Shown here: piece by piece, positions 55,171 through 63,252 of the stretch | How the letters are laid out: each line of letters begins with the position of its first letter | Numbering within the stretch: position 1 is the stretch's first letter | DNA from: Myxococcales bacterium 68-20 | GTDB lineage: Bacteria > Myxococcota_A > Polyangia > Polyangiales > Polyangiaceae | DNA: 64,000 nt | Direction: 5' to 3' | Assembly: GCA_001899635.1 (NCBI GenBank) | Contig: MKVQ01000034.1 | Span: 18,283-82,282 of the forward strand | Notes under the pieces: model-generated | What the model saw: the letters and a program-made list of their open reading frames with translations, nothing else | Databases searched by the model: none | Told to the model about the DNA's origin: nothing | Made by a program: the position numbers and the translations under genes

Positions 55171-56882
55171 GGCGCCTGGCACTCCCTCGGGACGGGGAAC
55201 TCCGTGCAGATGTCGGCGTCGATGCCCTCCTGGCTCGGGCCGATGATCTCGACGACGCCGCGGGAGCCTTGCGAGAGCAGGACGGTGCGCGGTTTCTCGG
55301 AGCAGGTCCCGACGCGGTCGCCGACGCGGACCGCGCCCTCCTGGGCGGAGCAGCCGCCGCTCTCGTTCGGCACCGTCCACGCCTGGCCCGTCGGGTAGAC
55401 GAGCGAGATCGCGTAGCGCCCCATCGGGAGACAGCCGCGACGAACTTCGCGAACGTGCGGCTGCTGGGCGACCACCTTGGGATCGAAGAGCGGGCGCTCG
55501 CCGCTCTCGCTTCCGTCGGCGCTCCGCCCCGTGAGGTGCGGAGTGACGAGCACACCGCCGAGATCGACGCGCTTCGGATCGAAGCAGATCGCCGCCGGAC
55601 GCACGAGTGCGGTGAGGTGATCGCGGAGCGCCGCCGTCACGGGCGCGGCTGGGACCGGCCCCGCGATCGTGCGAGCGAGGCTGTCGTCGAGGAGCGTGAT
55701 CCCTTGGATGACGACGAGCGGGCCCGGCGGCTTGCCGGTGACGAGCGTCTCCTCGGGCGTCCCCTGCACGACGAGCGACTGGAAGTCGGTCTTCCGCTCC
55801 GGATCGCTCGCCAGCTTCACGAGCGCGACCTGGGGCCAGAGCGCGGGGACGGCGGGGTTCTCCGGGATCGAACCTCCGCGTGCGAAGACGAGGAGCCCCC
55901 CCTTGCCTTTCGGCGGGAGCGCGGGGAGCTGGAAGCCGAACGGCTGCCGCGAATCGGTGGCATCGTCGAACTCGCCCTTCGCGACGCTCCACACCAGCTT
56001 GAGGCTCTGGAAGCCCTCCTGGTACGCGGCGAGCGTCTGCGGCGTCGGGTTCGACGGCGGAGCGAGCACGTGCACGTCCTGCGTCATCGCCAGGATCGGC
56101 ACCGCAAGCGGATCCGCGACCGTGTTCGCGGGCGAGCGCAGCGGCTCACCAATCTCCTCGGCGCTCGTCTCCTTCTTGGTGATCGGATCGATGTGCCGCG
56201 GATGGAAGTAGGGCCGCGTGAACGGAACGACGCGCTGGATCGAGACCGGGATGTTGTCCGCGACGTAGCCGTTCGGCCCCATCGTGAAGTCCGGGATCTC
56301 ACCAGCGGGCGCGGGCTGGCGGATACCGACGTCGACGGGCCGGTAGATCGGCTGGTACGCGAGATTGCCCGCGTTCCGCCGCGCGTCCTCGACGTCGATG
56401 TAGCCACCCGCGAGATCGCCCGCCTCGGGGAGGTTCCTGAACTTGAACGTCGGCCAGAAGCGCCCACGCCGATCATAGAAGGCCGCGATGACGTAGGAGC
56501 CCGGCTCGACCGGCGCGACCGCGAACGGCGCGGACGCCTCGATGTTCGAGGTGTCCGGCGGGCAGTACAGATCGTCGGCGATCGTGCGCGGCTGGTTCGC
56601 GAAGAGGACGTCGCCTGGAACGGCGACGAAGTTCACCGCGCTCGTCGCGAAGCCGTTCGGAGGGGGCGGGTTCCGGCGATCGAAGACGAGCACGACCGCG
56701 TTGCCGACGATGTGCCCGCCCTTCGAGCACGGGGGCGGTCCGACGTAGGTCACCGTCCCGCGGATGAGACCGCGCGGAGGGAAGAGCCGCTTGTCGTTCC
56801 GCTGGTCGTCGATCGGCACGTCGGTGCAGGCCATCATCGCGATGGTGACGAGGACGAGGAGGAGAAGGGCGCGGCGCAGCAT
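55167..56882 (-). CDS. Large lipoprotein paired with a TonB receptor
   Basis: 571 aa. Lipoprotein signal MLRRALLLLVLVTIAMMAC (Cys19). The body is beta-rich (RGLIRGTVTYVGPPPCSKGG, then VFDRRNPPPP, and later YVIAAFYDRRGRFW), with several Cys near the end (CSAQEG, CSEKP, DICTEF, RECQAP). Its start overlaps the receptor stop (TGATG), so it is translated with the receptor and is likely its surface partner, perhaps ligand-binding. I do not recognise a family. Confidence 0.78.
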   Translation of the reverse strand: MLRRALLLLVLVTIAMMACTDVPIDDQRNDKRLFPPRGLIRGTVTYVGPPPCSKGGHIVGNAVVLVFDRRNPPPPNGFATSAVNFVAVPGDVLFANQPRTIADDLYCPPDTSNIEASAPFAVAPVEPGSYVIAAFYDRRGRFWPTFKFRNLPEAGDLAGGYIDVEDARRNAGNLAYQPIYRPVDVGIRQPAPAGEIPDFTMGPNGYVADNIPVSIQRVVPFTRPYFHPRHIDPITKKETSAEEIGEPLRSPANTVADPLAVPILAMTQDVHVLAPPSNPTPQTLAAYQEGFQSLKLVWSVAKGEFDDATDSRQPFGFQLPALPPKGKGGLLVFARGGSIPENPAVPALWPQVALVKLASDPERKTDFQSLVVQGTPEETLVTGKPPGPLVVIQGITLLDDSLARTIAGPVPAAPVTAALRDHLTALVRPAAICFDPKRVDLGGVLVTPHLTGRSADGSESGERPLFDPKVVAQQPHVREVRRGCLPMGRYAISLVYPTGQAWTVPNESGGCSAQEGAVRVGDRVGTCSEKPRTVLLSQGSRGVVEIIGPSQEGIDADICTEFPVPRECQAP

Positions 56883-59368
56883 CAGAACCGGTAACCGAAC
56901 TGGAGCATGACGCGACGGCCGAGGAGCTGGCCGTACGGATGCTGGCGGTGCTCGAGGCCGAGCAGATTGAATGCGACCAGGCCGACGTCGGCCTGGTTCG
57001 AGAGGAAACGATAGCCCACGCGCGCGTTCACGAGCGCGTACTCGGAGAGGCGGAAGCGCTGCTGCTCGATCTGCTGCCGCACGAAGTTCGTGACCTGCTC
57101 CGCCCAGAACTGATCCGCGATGAAGTGGAAATCGACCGAGCCGTCGATGCCCGCTTTCGTGCGGAGCTGAACCCCGGCGTTGACCTTGTGTCGGCTGGTG
57201 CGTTGGTCGGCGACGATGCGCGAGAGCTGATCGGCGGTGCAGCCGGAGTTGTCCTGCTGCACGAGGTTCAGCGTGTAGTTGCCGTAGATGTCGAGGCCCT
57301 CGGTCGGATACGTGCGGATGCTCGCCTCGCCTCCGTACACGTTGTAGGCCTGGCACTGGTTCTCCCAACCGCCGAAGCCGATCGGGAAGAGCCCGGTCGC
57401 GAGGTCCTGCCTCCCTGCCGTCGGGAAGTCCGCGACGGTGAGCGGCCTCGTCGCGGCGAGTTGGATGAGGCTCGAGACGCGATTGAAGTAGAGCGCGGTG
57501 TCGACCGTGAAGAGATCGCTCTCCTGGTTCAGGTACCCGATCTCGGCGCTGAGGATCCTCTCCGCGTTGACGATGAAGCCGGGATCGTCGCGCCGTACAC
57601 CCTCGGAGAACTGGCCCGCACCGGTGACCGGGAGCTGGATCGGGAGACGGAGGTAGGACTCGAGGAACGTCGGCTTCCGGAACGCCGTCGCGACCGAGCC
57701 GCGGATCGTCGACTGGCTCGTCGGGTGAACGAGCACGGCACCTCGGGGTGACTGCTGGAAGCGCTCGAGATAGGGCACCCAGTCGAGGCGGTAGTCGGCC
57801 ACGAACGAGAGCGCCTTCGAGACCTTCAGCTCGTCGTGGAGGAAGAGGGCGTAGTGGTGCTCGAAGCGATCCCGATCGAGGTACGTCCAGACGACGTCCT
57901 TGTATCGGTACGCAGCGCCGATCCGGAGGTCGTTCACGAAGTCGGCGGAGACCTCGAGCTTCGCCTTGTAGACGAGCTCGCCGTCGACGACGTTCTGCTC
58001 GACACGCGCCGGCAGGAGCGACTGCCCCACGTAGTTCACGTTGAGGCTCGAGTCGGCGCGGAGCCGGTTCCAGAAGATGCGCGCGTCGAAGTGATCGCTG
58101 CTCCACGACGTCGTCACGTCGGTCGCCGCGAACTTCGGCAGCACGAGGTCCTGGAGCGTCCCGATGCCGAGGATCTCGAGCGAGCCCTGGGCGAGACCGC
58201 CACCGAAGTTGAGCGTGCCGGCCTTGCCGAACTGCCGCGAGCCGCGCGCGTCGAGGCGGATCGTGCGCGAGCTCTCCACCTGATCGCCGACGCCGGTCCG
58301 GACGTCGGCGCGGCCGTTCGGGACCTCGCGCGACCAACGCGGGAGGTAGTCGTACCCGGCGGCCATACGCCAGCCGAGCTGCCCCTCGCGGCCCGACGCC
58401 CAGAGGCTTCCGTGCGTCGTCGCCTGGCTGCCGTAAGCGCCGGCGAGCCCGCTCCGACCTTCGCCCGGCTTTTTCGTGATGATGTTGACGACGCCGTTGA
58501 ACGCGTCCGCGCCGTAGAGCGCCGAGCCAGGGCCGCGCACGATCTCGATTCGCTCGATGTCCTCGACGCCGATCGAGAGCGTCTGCCAGATCGTGGCACC
58601 GAGGATGTCCGCGTAGACCGAGCGCCCGTCGACGAGCACGAGCGTCTTGTTCGCCAGGCGCTGGTTGAAGCCTCGGATCGAGACCTCCGTCTGCCCGCCC
58701 GTCACCTCCATGATGTCGACACCCGCCAGGCGCCGGAGGAGCTCCGGAATCTTGGTGATGCCGGAGAGGCGGATGTCCTGCTCGGTGATGACCGAGGTCG
58801 AGCTGGGCGCGTCGAGCGGGCTCTGCGCGCCCTTCGACGCGGTGACGATGCTCTCGGCGAAGACGTCCTCCGTGCGCGCCGCGCCGATCTGGCCCGGGGC
58901 GGACGGCTGCGGCGGGCCCGGCTGGGGCGCGACCGGCTTCTCCGGCGCGACCGGCTTCTCCGGCGTGACCGGTTTCTCCGGCGTGACCGGCTCGGGCTGC
59001 GCCTTCTCGCGCTCGGCCTCCTGCTTCTTGATCCGCGTCTCGAGCGCCTTGACGACCGCGAGGGTCTCGTCTTTGTCGGGCGGGTTCGTCTCGAGGTACT
59101 TCTTGAAGTTCTCGACCGCCTTCTCGAGATTCCCCGCCTCGGCGTGGGCGCGGGCGATGTTGTAGAGGACGTTCGGGTGCGGGAGGATCTCGTACGCCTT
59201 CTCGAGCGAGGAGATGCCCTCCTCGTACTTGCCGGCGGAGATCGCCTCCATGCCCTTCTTGAAATGGGTGCGTGCCTCGGTCCGCGCGTCGGCGAGCGCG
59301 GGACGCGCGGCGAACATCGCAAGGGCGAGGACGATCAGCCGGACGGCTGCGCGAAGGCGCTGAGACAC
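56882..59368 (-). CDS. TPR-TonB-dependent receptor fusion
   Basis: 828 aa. Signal peptide (1-27), TPR-like pair (about 30-110; AISAGKYEEGISSLEKAYEI and NIARAHAEAGNLEKAVENF in turn), an EKPV-repeat linker (120-150), then a plug (about 165-290; SGITKIPELLRRLAGVDI) and barrel to the C-terminal aromatic residue (LQFGYRF). The outer membrane channel imports a ligand with TonB energy; the N-terminal TPR in the periplasm is unusual. It is the first gene of the operon with the lipoprotein. Confidence 0.88.
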   Translation of the reverse strand: MSQRLRAAVRLIVLALAMFAARPALADARTEARTHFKKGMEAISAGKYEEGISSLEKAYEILPHPNVLYNIARAHAEAGNLEKAVENFKKYLETNPPDKDETLAVVKALETRIKKQEAEREKAQPEPVTPEKPVTPEKPVAPEKPVAPQPGPPQPSAPGQIGAARTEDVFAESIVTASKGAQSPLDAPSSTSVITEQDIRLSGITKIPELLRRLAGVDIMEVTGGQTEVSIRGFNQRLANKTLVLVDGRSVYADILGATIWQTLSIGVEDIERIEIVRGPGSALYGADAFNGVVNIITKKPGEGRSGLAGAYGSQATTHGSLWASGREGQLGWRMAAGYDYLPRWSREVPNGRADVRTGVGDQVESSRTIRLDARGSRQFGKAGTLNFGGGLAQGSLEILGIGTLQDLVLPKFAATDVTTSWSSDHFDARIFWNRLRADSSLNVNYVGQSLLPARVEQNVVDGELVYKAKLEVSADFVNDLRIGAAYRYKDVVWTYLDRDRFEHHYALFLHDELKVSKALSFVADYRLDWVPYLERFQQSPRGAVLVHPTSQSTIRGSVATAFRKPTFLESYLRLPIQLPVTGAGQFSEGVRRDDPGFIVNAERILSAEIGYLNQESDLFTVDTALYFNRVSSLIQLAATRPLTVADFPTAGRQDLATGLFPIGFGGWENQCQAYNVYGGEASIRTYPTEGLDIYGNYTLNLVQQDNSGCTADQLSRIVADQRTSRHKVNAGVQLRTKAGIDGSVDFHFIADQFWAEQVTNFVRQQIEQQRFRLSEYALVNARVGYRFLSNQADVGLVAFNLLGLEHRQHPYGQLLGRRVMLQFGYRF

Positions 59369-59598
59369 CGGCCCGGAAGGTTAGAATCGTTTGCGGGGAT
59401 TTTGTGAGAAGAATCGGCGCCGATCGCCTTCGAGACGTTCTCGGGGCCGACCGGCGCCGGCTCGCCTTCGATCGCTTCGAGCGCGTCGAGCGCGGGCGGC
59501 GCGAAGAAGTCGTCGGCGATTCGACAGCGCGGGGCCAGTCTCGCTCGGAACGCTCCGCTCGCACGCCGGCGGGCAAGGGTGCCATCATCCTCGTCGAC

Positions 59599-59970
59599 AT
59601 GACCACGCTCGACGACGAACTGGCGGCGCTCCGGAAGAGCAACGACGAGTGGAGAGCGCGATGGGATGCGAGCCAAGCGCGCGTCGCAGAAGTGGAGGCG
59701 GCGTTGGCCGCGAGCGCGTCACCTCCAGGTCTCGCAGAGCTTCATGAGATGGCGGAGCAGTGGCTGAACGCGAACATGGGCGATCATTGGAGCCCACAGC
59801 ACTTCGACGAGCTCGTCGCGATGCTCCAGCGTGTGGCAACGCCGAACGTGAGCGCGAAAGTCGAGCCCCGCGCCTCGACGACGGCCTCCGAAGACGACGA
59901 GGTCTGGCTGCCCGATGGCGAGGGCGGCTTCGTGCGGACGAAGGTGCGCTCCCCCACGAAGGCCCCCTGA
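59599..59970 (+). CDS. Small coiled-coil protein of unknown function
   Basis: 123 aa. Helical N-terminus with heptad-like pattern (LDDELAALRKSNDEWRARWD), a helix pair around LAELHEMAEQWLNAN, then a disordered polar tail. No family recognised. Start ATG 59599; upstream in-frame sequence is not protein-like. The unknown gene at 60022 follows by 51 nt. Confidence 0.55.
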   Translation: MTTLDDELAALRKSNDEWRARWDASQARVAEVEAALAASASPPGLAELHEMAEQWLNANMGDHWSPQHFDELVAMLQRVATPNVSAKVEPRASTTASEDDEVWLPDGEGGFVRTKVRSPTKAP

Positions 59971-60021
59971 GCTCAAAACACGTGCAACGGCCGTCGCTCG
60001 TCGAGTACTAACGGCGGCAAG

Positions 60022-60564
60022 ATGGCAGCAAAAAAGCGAAGCTCGAAGGCGAAGTCGGTGGGTCTCTGGCTAGGAGCGTTCAGCGTGCTCGAGTCGGGCC
60101 GGGGCGACGCGGCGTTTCAAATCATCGGCCGCGCCCGCGGTCCTGAAGACGCAGCTCGCGTTTTCGAGGAGCGACTTCTTCACTTGCGCGAGACAACGAC
60201 GCTCTTCGACGCCGAGTCGTCGGTGTACCTGGACGCGATCATCGACCTCACGGAGAAGGACTTTCCCGTTCCGACCCTCGTGAACTTCGTCTCTCGGAAG
60301 GAGAGCTCTCAGTCGGACGTATGGTCGCCGGTTCCCGACCAGCCGGACTCCCGAGCGGAGATCTACGGATGGGGAGAAGGCGACGAGAGCGAGACGGAGA
60401 TTGAACGTCAGCCCTTCCTCGAGTTCGCAAAGCGCAAGCGCCCCTCGAAGGCCAAGGTGGCCTCGAAGGCCAAGGTCGCGTCGAAGTCCAAGAAGCGCGC
60501 GTCTGCTCCGAAGTCCAAGGCGCCCTCGAAATCCAAGGCGTCCTCGAAGAAGAGCGCGAAGTAA
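60022..60564 (+). CDS. Unknown protein with Lys/Ser-rich histone-like tail
   Basis: 180 aa. The first 130 residues are a compact domain (AFQIIGRARGPEDAARVFEE region); the last 42 residues are almost only Lys, Ser, Ala and Pro (KAKVASKAKVASKSKKR and similar units), like histone H1 or bacterial nucleoid tails. Possible DNA or RNA binding is inferred from that tail. The gene follows the coiled-coil gene, perhaps in one operon. Confidence 0.65.
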   Translation: MAAKKRSSKAKSVGLWLGAFSVLESGRGDAAFQIIGRARGPEDAARVFEERLLHLRETTTLFDAESSVYLDAIIDLTEKDFPVPTLVNFVSRKESSQSDVWSPVPDQPDSRAEIYGWGEGDESETEIERQPFLEFAKRKRPSKAKVASKAKVASKSKKRASAPKSKAPSKSKASSKKSAK

Positions 60565-60855
60565 GGCGCACGCGGGAGCCCCTTCCTGAGTACGTATGAA
60601 GTGACCGGCTCCGATCGCGAGGTTGTGAGCTGCCGTTAGGCGCTGGTGGTCGACGGCTCGCTCACGAACTCAGGACGGGGCCGGTTCGCTCACGGCCGCC
60701 GACGAGCCCCTGAGCCGTACGCTGGCATAGAGAGAAAGCGGCCGCGAATGCGATAGGTGCCGTGAGGAAAGACGACGTCGCCCTCGCCGACGACTGGCAC
60801 GATTTCACTTCGGGGCGCCTGGAGCAGCGAGTAGACTGCCCCACGAAGGTTTCGT

Positions 60856-61926
60856 GTGCGCCGCTGGCGAAGGCTTCTGTGCGCGCTCTCGACGCTGCTC
60901 GCCGCTCAGGCGCACCAGCGATCCGCACACGCGAGCGAGGGGGCAGCGCTTGCGCCCCTGGAGCTCTCTTGGGATGCGCCCGCGCCGTGTCCGAGTCGCG
61001 AGGCGGTTCTGGCGGAGGTCTCGCGCGCGCTCGGCGTTTCCCGCTCGGCGGAGAAGGTTCAGGCTCGGGGACGCATTCGTCGCGATGCTTCGGGCAGCTT
61101 CGTGCTGTCGCTCGGGATTCGCTCGGGGAGCCTCGATAGCGAGCGGAAGCTCAAAGACGCGTCGTGCGACGTGGTCACCGCAGCTGCGGTCGTGATGTTG
61201 GTCCTCGCGATCGATCCGGCGCGCGGCCTCGGTAGCTCCCCACTCGCGACGAGCACGGAACCAGAGCCCGAACGGCACGAGACCGCTCCTTCCGACCTGC
61301 CGCCACCCCCGACGCCGACGGAACCGACCCTTGCAGGGAAGCCCGCGAGGCCGACTCCGGCATCCGTGCCGCCTCGCCTGCCGAGGGCTCCAAAGAGGCG
61401 GAGGTTCACGCTCGGGGTAGGGATCGGGCCGAACGTGGACTTCGGAACGTTCGGGCGGCCCGCCATGGGAGCGCGCGCCGGCGTGTACGCATCGTACGTC
61501 GAGAAACTCCGCGTCGACGTGGGGCTCATCACGTGGATGCCGGTTCAGATCACGCTCGAGGACCGTCCCGCATACGGCGTCCGGGTGAGTACTGCCGGAG
61601 CCGTGGCGCGCGGTTGCTTCCTACCGATCTCTTGGGGCCCAACCCAGCTCGGCGCTTGCGCTGGTATCGCTTTCATGGCGGCGCATGCGACCGGGTTCGG
61701 CACGCGCGAGAGTCGCTCCGACGACGCACGTTGGTTCGCCGCCGGCGCCGGGCTGATCGGACGAGAAAGGCTGAGCCGTAACATTCATCTCACAGGCACC
61801 ATCGACGCGACCCTCCCGCTCGACGGCCCTCAGTACGGCGTCCAGATCGGCGACGCCGCGCACAAAATCCATCGAGTCTCCTTCGGCTTGCGTGTGACGC
61901 TCGCGGTCGAGGTCGCCGTTTTCTGA
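60856..61926 (+). CDS. Envelope protein with possible beta-barrel C-terminus
   Basis: 356 aa, GTG start. Signal peptide (about 1-27), a domain with a Cys pair (PAPCPSREAVLAEVSRALGV and KDASCDVVTAAAVVMLVLAI), a Pro/Thr-rich linker (130-175), and a strand-rich C-terminal domain ending VTLAVEVAVF that resembles a small outer membrane barrel. Only 7 nt before the sigma gene, so probably first in its operon. Function unknown. Confidence 0.7.
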   Translation: MRRWRRLLCALSTLLAAQAHQRSAHASEGAALAPLELSWDAPAPCPSREAVLAEVSRALGVSRSAEKVQARGRIRRDASGSFVLSLGIRSGSLDSERKLKDASCDVVTAAAVVMLVLAIDPARGLGSSPLATSTEPEPERHETAPSDLPPPPTPTEPTLAGKPARPTPASVPPRLPRAPKRRRFTLGVGIGPNVDFGTFGRPAMGARAGVYASYVEKLRVDVGLITWMPVQITLEDRPAYGVRVSTAGAVARGCFLPISWGPTQLGACAGIAFMAAHATGFGTRESRSDDARWFAAGAGLIGRERLSRNIHLTGTIDATLPLDGPQYGVQIGDAAHKIHRVSFGLRVTLAVEVAVF

Positions 61927-61933
61927 AAATTAA

Positions 61934-62539
61934 GTGACGAAAGCCGATGGCTCGCTGGCCAATGCGCCGAGCATGGGCAACGCGTCGGCACTCGTCTGCA
62001 GCATCGACTCGTCGCTCATGACCGACGCGCGGCTCGAAGATCACTACCGGCAGCACTTCGCGTATGTCTGGAAGAGCGCGCGCCGTCTCGGCGTCAGCGA
62101 GGCCGATGCCGACGACGTTGTGCAGGAGGCCTTCCTCGTGGCGCGAGACCTGCTCGACGCCAAGAGCCCGGCCGACGTCCGCTCGTTCCTCTTCGGCGTC
62201 GTCTACAACGTGGTTCGCCGTCATCGAAGAAGGCTCAAGTCATCCCCGCAGACGACGAGCGCCATCGACGACCTGCCGGACGCGAGCGCTCGAGGCCCGA
62301 CCGCGAGCACGGAGAGGATGGAGGCGGCGCGGCTGCTCGAGAGGCTCCTCGCCCTTCTCAACGACGAGCAACGCGCCGTCTTCGTTCTTGCGGAGATCGA
62401 GCACAAGAAGCTCCGCGAGATCGGGCAGATCCTCGGGATTAACCTCAACACCGCGGCCTCGAGGCTTCGCCTCGCGAGGGCACGACTCGCGGAAGCAGCG
62501 CTTCGAATCCAGGCGCAAGAAGGTTGGAGGACACGGTGA
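61934..62539 (+). CDS. ECF RNA polymerase sigma factor
   Basis: 201 aa. Region 2 (EADADDVVQEAFLVARDLL and SFLFGVVYNVVRRHRRR) and region 4 (FVLAEIEHKKLREIGQILGINLNTAASRLRLARARL in its two helices) are both clear. Directs polymerase to stress or envelope promoters. The start could be later (ATG 62018). It overlaps the next gene as GTGA, the usual link between sigma and anti-sigma. Confidence 0.9.
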   Translation: MTKADGSLANAPSMGNASALVCSIDSSLMTDARLEDHYRQHFAYVWKSARRLGVSEADADDVVQEAFLVARDLLDAKSPADVRSFLFGVVYNVVRRHRRRLKSSPQTTSAIDDLPDASARGPTASTERMEAARLLERLLALLNDEQRAVFVLAEIEHKKLREIGQILGINLNTAASRLRLARARLAEAALRIQAQEGWRTR

Positions 62540-63252
62540 AGTCAGGAGATGACCTGGTCCGTGCGCTGATCGAAGACACGCAGGACGCGCACGCCCCACG
62601 AGACGAGGACTATCAGCGCGTCCTCACCAAGCTCCGCTCGGCGTCGGCATCGGCGTCGGCTGCGAATCGTGGGCGCTGGAGCGTTGGCCGCTCGGGGCTC
62701 GGGCTGCTCGCCGCGAGCGCGCTGGTGGTCGGCGTCGTCACGATCGCGGGGCAGAGCCATCTCGAGTCTCCGCCGCCCGTTGCTGTTCAAGCAGAGGAAC
62801 GAACCGCCGCGAACGAGTCGCCGACTCCACCCGTAGAGCCGACGACGAAGACGGTGAGCGTCGAGGCGCTACCGTCGATCGTCTCGACCAGCGTCCCGAG
62901 CGCGGCGCGACCGGTCCCGCTGCCAAGCGCGGTGCGCCCCGCCCCTTTGCCGAGCGGGGCGGCGAGCTCTTCGCTCGCAGAGGAGATTCGTCTGCTGCGC
63001 GCTGCCAGCGACGCGTCGCGCGCGTCGAACCACGCTGGCGCCCTCTCGTTCGTCGAAGAGCATGAGCGTCGCTTCCCGAGAGGCTTTCTGGCGGACGAAC
63101 GGCGCGTGCAGAAGGTCCTCGTGCTCTGTGAGCTGGATCGAGAAAGCCAAGCACGTGCCGAGGCACGTCGCTTCACGGCGGACCGTCCGAGCTCGCCTTT
63201 GAACGCCCGCCTATCGTCGAGCTGTGCTGCAGAGGAGAAAAGCGGACAATGA
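62536..63252 (+). CDS. Probable anti-sigma factor with single helix
   Basis: 238 aa. A 55-residue cytoplasmic N-terminus, one helix (about 54-74, GLGLLAASALVVGVVTIAG), a Pro/Thr-rich linker with PVPLPSAVRPAPLPSG, and a C-terminal TPR-like helix pair (160-230). No zinc-binding ZAS motif is seen, so the anti-sigma role is inferred from its position after the sigma gene (GTGA overlap). Coupled to the next gene by ATGA. Confidence 0.72.
   Translation: MKSGDDLVRALIEDTQDAHAPRDEDYQRVLTKLRSASASASAANRGRWSVGRSGLGLLAASALVVGVVTIAGQSHLESPPPVAVQAEERTAANESPTPPVEPTTKTVSVEALPSIVSTSVPSAARPVPLPSAVRPAPLPSGAASSSLAEEIRLLRAASDASRASNHAGALSFVEEHERRFPRGFLADERRVQKVLVLCELDRESQARAEARRFTADRPSSPLNARLSSSCAAEEKSGQ

Noticed and set aside
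56883..59642. Apparent giant fusion (1491 codons) of lipoprotein with upstream sequence
   Set aside because: The upstream part is a shadow of the TPR-TonB receptor in another frame; the lipoprotein has its own signal peptide at 56882.
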